A DNA stretch of 64,000 nt, taken from the NCBI GenBank assembly GCA_965202845.1, contig OZ241856.1, forward strand, positions 1,798,001 to 1,862,000. The letters are read 5' to 3'. The DNA comes from CBDATA01 sp965202845. GTDB lineage: Bacteria > Acidobacteriota > Vicinamibacteria > Marinacidobacterales > Marinacidobacteraceae. Each line of letters opens with the position of its first letter. The stretch's first letter is position 1. Both the position numbers and the translations under genes were made by a program. Shown one piece after another: positions 53,404-62,175 of the stretch. The notes under the pieces are model-generated. The model made no database searches and was not told the DNA's origin. It was given only the letters and a program-made list of their open reading frames with translations.

Positions 53404-54161
53404 GGATGGAAACCTCCCACGGAAACTGGCTCCGACGCCGACGCCCGGCGCACCAGATCGTCGAAGAGAAGCTGATCCAGGGTGTGCCCCATCCGTTCGG
53501 GATGCCACTGCACCGCATACGCGGACCAGTCGCCCTCGTATTCGACCGCTTCGACGACCCCGTCAGGAGCATGGGCCACCGCCGCCAGCCCTTCGCCAAG
53601 ATCCCCGATGGCCTGGTGGTGGATGCTGTTCACCATCCGTTCCCGCACTCCCAGAAGTTCGGCGATGCGGCTTCCGGCGACGAGCCGCACCGGGTGCCGG
53701 AAGGCGACCGCTTCCTCCGGGGTGTCGTGAATCGGCGGATGCACGCCCCTTCCCCCGATGTCCTGGTTCAGCGTCCCGCCGAGCGCGATGTTGAGCGCCT
53801 GCATCCCCCGGCAGATCCCGAAGAACGGCAGCCGGGCCTCCTGCGCCGCCCGCGCCAGCGCGATGTCCCAGGCGTCCTGCTCCCGGTCCACGTCGGAGCT
53901 CACGCCCTGATCCGCCGACTGGTAGGCGGCCGGGGCGAAATCGCCGCCGCCGGTGAGCACCAGGGCGTCGAGCGCCGCCACCGCCTGCGGCGCCAGCGCG
54001 GGATCCATGGGCGGGAGCATGAGCGGCAGACCGCCGGCCAGCCGCACCTCCTCCACGTATTCCTCGGCCAGGGTGTAGAGCTGCTCCGGATCGCCCACCA
54101 TGGTGCGCACCGGTCGCTTCCAGACGCCCAGGCCGATGCGGGGGAGGCGCTCCACAGACAT
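53400..54161 (-). CDS. Class I glutamine amidotransferase-like hydrolase (C26)
   Basis: 253 residues. Gamma-glutamyl-GABA hydrolase/PuuD type: LVLTGGGDFAPAAY, the nucleophile elbow FFGICRGMQALNIALGG (Cys), VNSIHHQAI and the His/Glu of YAVQWHPERMG complete the Cys-His-Glu triad. It cleaves gamma-glutamyl amides, perhaps of polyamine breakdown. The ATG shares one base with the FAH gene stop (TGATG). Confidence 0.9.
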   Translation of the reverse strand: MSVERLPRIGLGVWKRPVRTMVGDPEQLYTLAEEYVEEVRLAGGLPLMLPPMDPALAPQAVAALDALVLTGGGDFAPAAYQSADQGVSSDVDREQDAWDIALARAAQEARLPFFGICRGMQALNIALGGTLNQDIGGRGVHPPIHDTPEEAVAFRHPVRLVAGSRIAELLGVRERMVNSIHHQAIGDLGEGLAAVAHAPDGVVEAVEYEGDWSAYAVQWHPERMGHTLDQLLFDDLVRRASASEPVSVGGFHP

Positions 54162-54892
54162 CAGGACCCCGCCCGCCGCGGCGCCCGGACGCCGCGGAAT
54201 TCCCAATCGCCGCCGAACGCGGTGGAGCGGACTTCCTCGGAATTCCCCGGCTGCGCCCCGTAGCCGTCCGGAATCCCGAACCCGGCGTCCACCACCGGGT
54301 TGGCGAGCGTCCCCAGCCCCTCCACTTCGACCGCGACCCGGTCTCCGGGCGCGACCGGGCGCGACCCCGCCGGGGTGCCGGTGAACACCAGATCGCCGGG
54401 CAGGAGGGTGTGCGTCCGCGAAAGATCGGCGACCAGGTAGTGGGGGTCCCACTGCATCTCGTCGGTGTTCCCGTCCTGCCTGACCTCGCCGTTCACCAGG
54501 GTCCGGATGCGCCGCCCACGGAAGTCCCAGCCGGCGGCCACCCGGTCCAGCACCGGGCACAGGGTGTCCGCGCCCTTCACCCGCAGCATCGAGCCGGCGT
54601 CGGTGTCCCGGAAGTCGTGCAGCCCGAAATCGTTCCCCACCGTGTACCCGGCGATGCACCGGGAAGCCGCTTCGGGATCGACATGGCGGCAGCGTTTTCC
54701 GATGACCGCCACGATCTCGCCCTCGAAGTTCAGATACCGGCAGCCGCGCGGCCGCACGACCGGGTCGCCGTCCCCGACCAGGGCGCTGACCGGCTTCATG
54801 AAGTAGGTGGGTGCGGGGGGTAGCCGGGCGCCGAACTCCTCGACGCGGCTTCGGTAATTCAGGTGCACGCAGATGATCTTGCTCGGGTTCAC
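54161..54892 (-). CDS. Fumarylacetoacetate hydrolase-family protein
   Basis: 243 residues from GTG 54892, which gives the family start KIICVHLNYRSRVEEFG. FMKPVSALVGDGD, LNFEGEIVAVIGK with metal-binding Glu pair, and VFTGTPAGSRPVAPGD follow. The family hydrolyses or decarboxylates beta-diketone acids such as 2-hydroxyhepta-dienedioate or acylpyruvates; the substrate is unknown. The gene is probably one unit with the C26 and PH genes. Confidence 0.92.
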   Translation of the reverse strand: MNPSKIICVHLNYRSRVEEFGARLPPAPTYFMKPVSALVGDGDPVVRPRGCRYLNFEGEIVAVIGKRCRHVDPEAASRCIAGYTVGNDFGLHDFRDTDAGSMLRVKGADTLCPVLDRVAAGWDFRGRRIRTLVNGEVRQDGNTDEMQWDPHYLVADLSRTHTLLPGDLVFTGTPAGSRPVAPGDRVAVEVEGLGTLANPVVDAGFGIPDGYGAQPGNSEEVRSTAFGGDWEFRGVRAPRRAGS

Positions 54893-54937
54893 GGGGTGAC
54901 GGAAAAGCGTAGCACTGCGGAGTACGATGGAGACAGC

Positions 54938-56185
54938 ATGAAGGACGGCAACCCGTTCGGCGCCATCGTCTCCCACGACACCTACACCGCCGGCGTCCCC
55001 TGGGAGCTCTTCCGCCGGATGCGGGAACGGGGCGCCCCCGCCTGGGTCGCCGAGGAGGACGGCGGCGCCGGGTTCTGGGCGCTCACCCGCCACCCCCACG
55101 TCTTCCACGCGAGCTCCACGCCCCGCGATTTCTCGTGCGCCCGCGGCATCCGGCTCGAGGAACTGGACGCGGAGGAGCTGGAGGCCCGGCGGACGATGAT
55201 GGAGTACGACGGCGCCGAACACGCCCGGCTGCGACGGCTGGTCGGCGCCGGGTTCTCCCGCAAGTCCATCGCGGAATACGAGGACTCGGTGCGCGAACTC
55301 GCCGCCATCGTGCTGGACCGCGCCCTGGAGCGCGGCGAGCTGGACTTCGTGGAGGGGATCGCGCGCGAGCTCCCGATCCGGATGCTCTGCCGCATCCTGG
55401 GCGTCCCGGAGGACGACGCCGGGGAGTTGGTGGAGTGGGGCGACGCGCTGATCTCGAACGCCGACCCCGAGTTCTCGATGGCGGTCATCGACCGGGTGGA
55501 CACTGAGCCGTTCCGGCTGCTTCCGTTCCGCAGCCCGGCGGCGCTCCGGGTCTTCGAATACGCGAGCCGCATCCGGCAGGAGCGGTTGCGGCGCCCGACC
55601 GGGGACGTGATCTCCGGGATGCTGCACGCCGACGCCGGGGACCGCCCGCTCACCGAGCTGGAGTTCCAGAACTTCTTCCTGTTGCTCATCGTGGCCGGAA
55701 ACGAAACCACCCGCCACACCATTTCGAGCGGCCTGCTGGCGCTTCTGGACCATCCGGCGGCCTTCGCCGCGCTCGCCGACGGGGCGCCGCAACTCTTCGA
55801 GTCCGCCACCGAGGAAATTCTCCGCTGGACCTCGGTGACCATGCACTTCCGGCGCACCCTGACCCGCGACCTCGAACTCGACGGCGCCTTGATGAAAGCG
55901 GGCGACAAGGCGGTCCTCTGGTACATCGCGGCGAACCGCGACCCGGAGGCGTTCCCCGAACCGGATCGCTTCGACATCCGCCGCAACCCGAATCCCCACC
56001 TGGCCTTCGGCGCCGGCCGGCACGTCTGCCTGGGCGCCTGGCTCGCCCGCCTCGAAGTGCGGGTCACCTTCGAGGAGCTGTTTCGCCGGGCGCGGGCGGT
56101 TGAACCCACAGGCCCGCCCATCCGGCTGCGCTCCAATTTCATCCACGGCATCAAGCATCTCCCGGTGCGGTTGATTCCCCGGTAG
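54938..56185 (+). CDS. Cytochrome P450
   Basis: 415 residues, bacterial soluble type. I-helix oxygen motif IVAGNETTRHTIS, K-helix EEILRW (ExxR), and the heme Cys loop FGAGRHVCLGAWLARLE. Substrate unknown; bacterial CYPs of this form often hydroxylate terpenes or fatty acids, and need ferredoxin partners not seen in the window. ATG 54938 after GGAG. Divergent from the FAH gene by 45 bases, so promoters overlap. Confidence 0.95.
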   Translation: MKDGNPFGAIVSHDTYTAGVPWELFRRMRERGAPAWVAEEDGGAGFWALTRHPHVFHASSTPRDFSCARGIRLEELDAEELEARRTMMEYDGAEHARLRRLVGAGFSRKSIAEYEDSVRELAAIVLDRALERGELDFVEGIARELPIRMLCRILGVPEDDAGELVEWGDALISNADPEFSMAVIDRVDTEPFRLLPFRSPAALRVFEYASRIRQERLRRPTGDVISGMLHADAGDRPLTELEFQNFFLLLIVAGNETTRHTISSGLLALLDHPAAFAALADGAPQLFESATEEILRWTSVTMHFRRTLTRDLELDGALMKAGDKAVLWYIAANRDPEAFPEPDRFDIRRNPNPHLAFGAGRHVCLGAWLARLEVRVTFEELFRRARAVEPTGPPIRLRSNFIHGIKHLPVRLIPR

Positions 56186-56194
56186 GAGTCCCCC

Positions 56195-58270
56195 ATGCGA
56201 CGCATCGCCCTCCTTCTCTGGCTTGCGGTCTCCCCCGCCCACGCCCAGGTCTCTCGACAGTTCTCTCTCGAGCAGGTGTTCTCGGCGCCGTTTCCGACCA
56301 GCCTCACCGCCTCCCCGGACGGCGACCGGGTCGCATGGGTGTTCAACGAGCGAGGCGCCCGGAACGTCTGGGTCGCCGACGCGCCCGATTTCGAGGGACG
56401 GCGGCTCACCGATTTCGCCGGCGACGACGGAACGACGATTTCCGCTCTGGCCTTCAGCCGGGACGGCGTCCGCCTCGCCTTCGTGCGCGGCGACGGCCCG
56501 AACCGGGCCGGCGAGCTGCCCAACCCGCTGAGCCGCCCGGAGGGGGTGGAGCGGGCGCTGTGGGTGATCGAGGCGGGCCGCCCGCGCCGGTTGACCGAAC
56601 CGGCGTCCAGCCCGCTGTTCACCGCCGACGGGGATGCGATCCTCTTCCTGCGCGGCGGGAAGATCTGGCGGATCGGCCTCGAGCCGGACGACGAGGCCGC
56701 ATCGCTGGTGGACGTGCGCGGCGCGCTCGGCGCCCTCCGGCTCTCGCCCGACGGGTCGCTGCTCGCCTTCGTCTCGAACCGCGGCGCCCACTCCTTCGTG
56801 GGGATCCACGATTTCGCCGCCGGAACCGTCCGCTGGCTGGATCCGGCGGTGGACCGGGACCTGGCGCCCGCCTTCTCGCCCGATGGGTCCGAAATCGCGT
56901 TTCTGCGGACGCCCCCGATGCTCGAGCGCGTGATGTTCGCGCCCCAGCGGGAGGGCCCGCCCTGGAGCATCCGGGTGGCGGCGGTCGCCAATCCGGGAAG
57001 CAGCCGCGAGGTCTTTCGCGCCGAACCGGGCCGGGGGAGCGTGTTCTCCGGAACCGCCTCCGTCGACCAGCTGCACTGGAGCGACGCCGGCGCCATCCTC
57101 TTTCCCTGGGAGCGCGACGGTTTCCGTCACCTCTACGCGGTCTCCGCCGATGGGGGTACGCCCCGCGCGCTCACTTCCGGGGAGTTCGAGATCGAGTACG
57201 CGGTGGCGGACGGGCGCGGCGGGGTGCTGGCCGCGACCAACCAGGACGACCCGCACCGCCGCCATATCTGGCGGATCGGGGATTCCGGGGCGCCGGCGCG
57301 GTTGACGCCGGGCGAGGGCGTCGAGACCCTTCCGGCGGCGCTCGCGGACGGCGGAGCAGCCTTCCTTGGCGGCGACGGGCGGCGTCCGCTCCAGCCGATG
57401 ATCCTGGAGGAGGACGGCGGGATGCGCCCGCTGGCGCCCGACGCCTTTCCGGCGGAGTTCCCGCTGGAGCAGATGGTGGATCCAGAGCCGGTGGAGTTCC
57501 GAGCCGCCGACGGGATGCTCATCCACGGCCAGCTCTTCCGACCGCCGGAAGGGACGCCGCCGGGGCCGGGCGTGCTCTTCCTCCACGGCGGCTCCCGGCG
57601 GCAGATGCTGCTCGGCTGGCACTACATGGGGTACTACGCGAACTGCTACGCCTTCCACCAGTACCTGGCGAGCCGGGGCTTCACCGTGCTTTCGGTGAAC
57701 TACCGCAGCGGCACCGGCTACGGCATGGAATTCCGCGAGGCGCTCCGCTACGGGGCGAGCGGCGCGTCGGAGCACCAGGACGTGCTGGGCGCCGGTCACT
57801 ACATGGGAGTGCTACCCGGCGTGGACCCGGAGCGGGTCGGTCTCTGGGGCGGTTCCTACGGCGGCTACCTGACCGCGATGGGGCTTTCGCGCGCCTCCGA
57901 CCTGTTCGCCGCCGGGGTGGACATCCACGGGGTCCACGACTGGAATCGGACCATCCAGGGGTTCATCCCGTCCTACGAGCCGGCGCATCACCCGGAGGCG
58001 CAGCGCCTTGCCTTCGAGTCCTCGCCGCTCGCCACGGTGGATGGCTGGCGTTCGCCGGTGCTGCTCGTCCACAGCGACGACGACCGGAATGTGCCGTTCA
58101 ACGAGACGGTGGAGCTGGTGGAGAAGTTGCGCGAGCTCGGCGTCGAACACGAACTGCTGATCTTCCCGGACGAGGTTCACGGCTTCCTCCGCCATGCGAA
58201 CTGGCTGGAGGTGTTCCGCCGCAGCGCCGCGTTCTTCGAGAAATGGCTGGGCGGGCCGGTCGGCCCCTGA
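56195..58270 (+). CDS. Secreted S9 prolyl oligopeptidase-family peptidase
   Basis: 691 residues: signal peptide (LLLWLAVSPAHAQ), an N-terminal beta-propeller (about 40-420; ALAFSRDGVRLAFVRGD, AFSPDGSEIAFLR), and a C-terminal alpha/beta hydrolase with Ser in GLWGGSYGGYLTAMG, Asp in HSDDDRNVPF and His in FPDEVHGF. It cleaves short peptides in the periplasm. Nine bases after the P450 gene. Confidence 0.93.
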   Translation: MRRIALLLWLAVSPAHAQVSRQFSLEQVFSAPFPTSLTASPDGDRVAWVFNERGARNVWVADAPDFEGRRLTDFAGDDGTTISALAFSRDGVRLAFVRGDGPNRAGELPNPLSRPEGVERALWVIEAGRPRRLTEPASSPLFTADGDAILFLRGGKIWRIGLEPDDEAASLVDVRGALGALRLSPDGSLLAFVSNRGAHSFVGIHDFAAGTVRWLDPAVDRDLAPAFSPDGSEIAFLRTPPMLERVMFAPQREGPPWSIRVAAVANPGSSREVFRAEPGRGSVFSGTASVDQLHWSDAGAILFPWERDGFRHLYAVSADGGTPRALTSGEFEIEYAVADGRGGVLAATNQDDPHRRHIWRIGDSGAPARLTPGEGVETLPAALADGGAAFLGGDGRRPLQPMILEEDGGMRPLAPDAFPAEFPLEQMVDPEPVEFRAADGMLIHGQLFRPPEGTPPGPGVLFLHGGSRRQMLLGWHYMGYYANCYAFHQYLASRGFTVLSVNYRSGTGYGMEFREALRYGASGASEHQDVLGAGHYMGVLPGVDPERVGLWGGSYGGYLTAMGLSRASDLFAAGVDIHGVHDWNRTIQGFIPSYEPAHHPEAQRLAFESSPLATVDGWRSPVLLVHSDDDRNVPFNETVELVEKLRELGVEHELLIFPDEVHGFLRHANWLEVFRRSAAFFEKWLGGPVGP

Positions 58271-58440
58271 GACGGCTCACCCCAAGCTCGCGGGCGCCGG
58301 ACGCCAATGGCGGCTGAAAATCTCCCACTTCTGGCGATCCGAAAGCCGTCTCGGGAGACTCCGGCGAAGGGGTTCGCGCCTTGCCATCCAGAACCGACGG
58401 CGGCGAGCGGCGCCGGGGTCAGCCGGCGGCGCGCATGGTG

Positions 58441-58854
58441 TCAGTAGGCGACCGCAAGCCGAAACCGCGCCCCGGCGGAAGCCGCCGCTCCCAGCAGCGC
58501 CTCCAGTTGGCCGAGCTCGGCTTGAAGCGCCTCCGGGTCCGGAAACGAATCCGGATCCTCCGCCGTCCGTTCGAGGAGCGCCCGCACCAACCGCAGGCCG
58601 TCCGGCGCCGGAAACCACCCCGCCGGGGTCGTCGCGTCCACATCGGAGTCGAAGTGGAGGTCGGCGGCCAGAATCTCGGACTCCTCCGGGCTGAGACTCA
58701 CGAACTCCTCCAGCGGCGGCAGCCCGAGCTCCTCGGCGGCTTCCGAGAGCTCCCAGCGCGCCCGATGCAGCGCGTGTCCGGCGAACGAATCGGTTTCGGC
58801 GCCCTCGACCCGGCGATCCAGCGCCAGCGAGATGCCTACGCCGCCGGTGCGCAT
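58441..58854 (-). CDS. Hypothetical protein
   Basis: 137 residues, acidic, mostly helical (RARWELSEAAEELGLPPLEE, ALQAELGQLEALLGAAAS). No recognised family or signal peptide. ATG 58854 is four bases after the DUF1684 stop, so it is probably cotranscribed. The convergent space 58271-58440 holds nothing I can identify. Confidence 0.55.
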   Translation of the reverse strand: MRTGGVGISLALDRRVEGAETDSFAGHALHRARWELSEAAEELGLPPLEEFVSLSPEESEILAADLHFDSDVDATTPAGWFPAPDGLRLVRALLERTAEDPDSFPDPEALQAELGQLEALLGAAASAGARFRLAVAY

Positions 58855-58858
58855 CCAG

Positions 58859-59764
58859 TCAATCCGTGGGGCGCGAAGGCCGGTGGTACCGCTTCTCGCC
58901 CGCCTCGATGCGGACCGGAAGCCGATTCTGCGCCGGAGGGGTCGGACAGGTAGTGAACTCGCTGAACCCGCAGGGGGGATTCAGGGCGCGGTTGAAGTCG
59001 AGGATCACCCGGCCGTCCGATGGCGGGCTGGTGGTGAGAAAGCGCGCTGCCGGATAGGTCTCGACCCCGCTCGTGAGATCGGTCATCACGAAGAAGAGGT
59101 TGCCATTGCTGCGGGTGAACGCCTGCATGCGGTGCGTCTCGCCGGCCAGGTCGAAGACAGCCTCCCCGTGCGAGACGTAATCCTCCAGGTCGCCGCGGAT
59201 GTTCACCGCCTTCACCGGCCGCTCCTCGGGGTAGGGATCGAAGCGGGCCTCCACCCGGTACGCCGGGTCCAGCGGATACCAGACCTGGCCGGTGAAGGTC
59301 GTGCGCAGCCAGCGGTCCATATCCCGCAGCCGGAGCGCCCGGCGGTCTCCGCTGGTGTGCAGCCAGAAGGAGATCCGGTCATCCAGATGCACCGCGTTCG
59401 CCTCGCCGATCTCCAGCTCGCCGGAAGAAAACGTCGCGCCGGCGATGGTGGCGGCGACCCCCTCGGCCACCTCGGCGAAGGCGCGTCCGTCGGCGTCGAA
59501 ACGCACTCGGACCGCCGCCGCCGGAAACCGGTCCGGCAGCCGCAGGTCGTCGGATGCGCCGCTCCCGACGGTGTGCTCGCCGGCGGTGAGGAAATGAAGT
59601 CCCGCCACCGTGAGCCAGCTCCCGTCCGAGACGAGTTCCGCTTCCTCCTGTGCGCGCCAGGCGGCTTCCCCCTCCTCCCAAGCCTTCCGGTCGAACGGCT
59701 CGCTTCCGACGGCGGCGCAGCCCAGGGAAACGACGAGAAGAGGCAACGGGAGGAGGCGTGTCAT
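58859..59764 (-). CDS. DUF1684 lipoprotein
   Basis: 301 residues. Lipobox VVSLGC; then DUF1684 hallmarks: GSWLTVAGLHFLTAGEHTVG, ending DFNRALNPPCGFSEFTTCP and PPAQNRLPVRIEAGEK. The function of the family is not established. Short distance to the next gene. Confidence 0.88.
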   Translation of the reverse strand: MTRLLPLPLLVVSLGCAAVGSEPFDRKAWEEGEAAWRAQEEAELVSDGSWLTVAGLHFLTAGEHTVGSGASDDLRLPDRFPAAAVRVRFDADGRAFAEVAEGVAATIAGATFSSGELEIGEANAVHLDDRISFWLHTSGDRRALRLRDMDRWLRTTFTGQVWYPLDPAYRVEARFDPYPEERPVKAVNIRGDLEDYVSHGEAVFDLAGETHRMQAFTRSNGNLFFVMTDLTSGVETYPAARFLTTSPPSDGRVILDFNRALNPPCGFSEFTTCPTPPAQNRLPVRIEAGEKRYHRPSRPTD

Positions 59765-59774
59765 GCTCCGGATT

Positions 59775-60873
59775 CTACGCGCTCCCCCGGGAGAAGAAGG
59801 TCAGGCCCGCCTTGATGAAGGCGTCCAGGTCGCCGTGCATCACCCGGTCCACGTCCCCGGTCTGATGGCCGGTGCGGTGGTCCTTGACCATCCGGTAGGG
59901 CTGGAAGACATAGGAGCGGATCTGGTTGCCCCAGGTGTTCTCGCCGAGGCTCTCCTTCCAGGCCGCCTCGGCCTCCTTCCGCTCGCGCGCCGCCTTGTCG
60001 TGGAGTCGCGCCCGCAAGACCTTCATCGCGCTGTCCCGGTTTCGGTGCTGGGAGCGCTCGTTCTGGCAGGAGACCACGATTCCGGTGGGGAGGTGGGTGA
60101 TGCGCACCGCCGAATCGGTCACGTTCACGTGCTGGCCGCCCTTGCCGCTGGCGCGGAAGGTGTCGATGCGCAGATCGCCCTCGTCGATCTCGACCTGGAT
60201 CCGGTCGTCGAGGTCGGGGAACGCCGCCACCGATGCGAACGAGGTGTGCCGCCGGCGCTGGGCGTCGAACGGGGACATCCGGACCAGCCGGTGGACGCCC
60301 GACTCCACCCGGAGCCGCCCGTAGGCGTGGTCGCCGCGCACTTCGAAGGTGGCGCTCTTGATTCCGGCCTCCTCGCCCGGCTGGCGGTCGAGGACCCGCA
60401 CCGCCAGCCCCCGCTCCCGCGCCCAGCGCAGGTACATCTCGAGCAGCATCCCCGCCCAGTCCTGGGCGTCAACGCCCCCGGCGCCCGGGTTGATGGAGAC
60501 GATGGCGTCCTCCCCGTCGTGCTCCTCGTGGAACAACCGGCGGATCTCCAGGTCGCCCACCCGGGACTCCAGCTTGTCCAGGCGCTCCCGGAGATCGGCC
60601 TCCACGTCCTCGCCGTCCCCGGCCCACTCGACCAGGATGGCGACCTCGCCCGCCAGTTCGTCGAGGCTGCGTCGCCCGTCCAGGTCCGCCGCCAGCGCGG
60701 CGCGCCGACGCGAGAGCTCCTCGCCGCCTTCGGGGGAGGACCAGACCTCTGGATCGCTCAGTTTCCGATCCAGCTCCCCGAGTTCGGCGACGGCAGCGTC
60801 CGGGTCAAAGAAACCCCCGGACGACGGCGACCCGGCTTCCGAGCGCCTGCCAGCGTTCCAGAAGGTCTTGCAT
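59775..60873 (-). CDS. prfB: Peptide chain release factor 2, with programmed +1 frameshift
   Basis: RF2, 365 residues after recoding. Translation starts at ATG 60873, runs 22 codons to an in-frame TGA (60807-60805), and by shifting +1 at CTT continues from GAC (60806) to 59775. The stop-recognition tripeptide SPF (VRMSPFD) and peptide-release GGQ (RASGKGGQHVN) are present. It terminates translation at UGA and UAA. The frameshift gives autoregulation by RF2 level. The gene adjoins the SPOR gene without a gap. Confidence 0.97.
60804..60819 (-). promoter_or_regulatory. prfB programmed frameshift site
   Basis: On the minus strand CGGGGG TTT CTT TGA C: the purine-rich Shine-Dalgarno-like element three bases before the CTT slippery codon and the weak stop context UGAC match the classical prfB site. 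Confidence 0.95.
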
Positions 60874-61362
60874 CTATCGAGTGACGACGATCGCCTGGCG
60901 CCCGTTCGCCTCCAGCAGGGCGACCGTCTCGCGCGCCGCCTCGCGGCTTTCGAAACGCCCCACCCGGACCCGGATCAGCCCGCGCGGCGCCGCCTCCAGA
61001 TACGCGTCCAGCCCCAGGGCGACGAGCTCCTGCTGGAGCTGTTCGGCGCCCGCCTGGTCGCGCACCGCCGCCACCTGGATCGTGAAGTCGCCGGTGGCGG
61101 GCGCCGGTGGCGGCTCGGCGGGCGGCGGCGGAGACGGAGGCGGTTCCTCAACCTCCTCCTCCGGCGGGGGGGGCGGAGGCGGAGCGGGTTCGGCGGGAGG
61201 CGGCGATGCGGTCGTCGCGACCATCGGAGGGGCGAGATTCCGCCCGATGAGGATGCCGCCGACGAACACCCCGCCCACGATCAGGATCAGCAGGCCGAAC
61301 AGGATGGCCAGCTGGCGGGTCGTGAACTGAACGTCGTAGTGATCGTCCTGCAGGTTGCTCAT
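60874..61362 (-). CDS. SPOR-domain membrane protein
   Basis: 162 residues: a short cytoplasmic start, one membrane helix (AILFGLLILIVGGVFVGGIL), a Pro-rich linker, and a C-terminal SPOR domain (FTIQVAAVRDQAGAEQLQQ, IRVRVGRFESREAARE). SPOR domains bind denuded glycan strands at the septum, so a division or envelope role is likely. Nineteen bases after the SPFH stop. Confidence 0.9.
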   Translation of the reverse strand: MSNLQDDHYDVQFTTRQLAILFGLLILIVGGVFVGGILIGRNLAPPMVATTASPPPAEPAPPPPPPPEEEVEEPPPSPPPPAEPPPAPATGDFTIQVAAVRDQAGAEQLQQELVALGLDAYLEAAPRGLIRVRVGRFESREAARETVALLEANGRQAIVVTR

Positions 61363-61380
61363 GGGTGCGCCTCCCGGGGC

Positions 61381-62148
61381 TTACGAATCGGACTTCGGGG
61401 ACTCCAGGAAGGGCCGAACCAGATCCAGCGGCAGCGGGAACACAACCGTGGAATTCTTCTCCGAAGCGATTTCGGTGAGCGTCTGGAGGTAGCGCAACTG
61501 CGCCCCCAGCGGGTGGCTGCCGACGATCTTCGCGGCCTGGGCCAGCTGCTCCGAAGCCTGCAGTTCGCCCTCGGCGTGAATGACCTTGGCGCGCTTTTCC
61601 CGCTCGGCTTCGGCCTGGCGCGCCAGCGCCCTGGTCATGTCGGCGGGCAGGTCGACGTGCTTGACCTCCACCGAGGCGACCTTGATCCCCCACGGGTCGG
61701 TCTGGTCGTCCAGAATTCGCTGCAGCTGGGTATTCAACTGCTCGCGTTCGGAGAGCAGCTGGTCCAGCTCCACCTGCCCCAGCACGCTGCGCAGGGTCGT
61801 CTGGGCGAGCTGGGAAGTGGTGTAGATGTAGTCCTCGACCTCGATGACCGCCTTGATCGGGTCGATCACCCGGAAGAACACCACCGCGTTCACCTTCACC
61901 GAGACGTTGTCGCGGGTGATGATGTCCTGGGGCGGAACGTCGAAGGCCACCAGCCGCAAGCTGACCCGGACCATCCGGTCGATGGGCGACAGCACGAGGA
62001 CCAGGCCGGGGCCCTTGGTGCCGGGAAGCAGCTTTCCGAAGCGGAAGATGACCCCCCGTTCGTATTCATTCAGCACCTTGATCCAGTTGAGAACAAAGAT
62101 CGCGATCAGGGCGATCGCGACCAGGGTTCCGAGCGGCAGGCCAAACAT
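61381..62148 (-). CDS. SPFH/band-7 protein (slipin)
   Basis: 255 residues. N-terminal membrane helix, then SPFH domain: EYERGVIFRFGKLLPGTKGP, PQDIITRDNVSVKVNAVVFF, and a coiled region (ADMTRALARQAEAEREKRAK). Slipins oligomerise in lipid microdomains. The NfeD-type protease gene immediately upstream is the standard partner. Confidence 0.95.
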   Translation of the reverse strand: MFGLPLGTLVAIALIAIFVLNWIKVLNEYERGVIFRFGKLLPGTKGPGLVLVLSPIDRMVRVSLRLVAFDVPPQDIITRDNVSVKVNAVVFFRVIDPIKAVIEVEDYIYTTSQLAQTTLRSVLGQVELDQLLSEREQLNTQLQRILDDQTDPWGIKVASVEVKHVDLPADMTRALARQAEAEREKRAKVIHAEGELQASEQLAQAAKIVGSHPLGAQLRYLQTLTEIASEKNSTVVFPLPLDLVRPFLESPKSDS

Positions 62149-62175
62149 GGGGTGGGGCTCCTTTGGTTGGGAAAA

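Noticed and set aside
54161..57799. A minus-strand frame of over 1200 codons across the P450 and S9 genes
   Set aside because: Only its last 243 codons (FAH family) match anything; the rest is antisense to two clear genes, an effect of high GC.
60805..60807. TGA in prfB as gene damage
   Set aside because: Matches the programmed frameshift site exactly.
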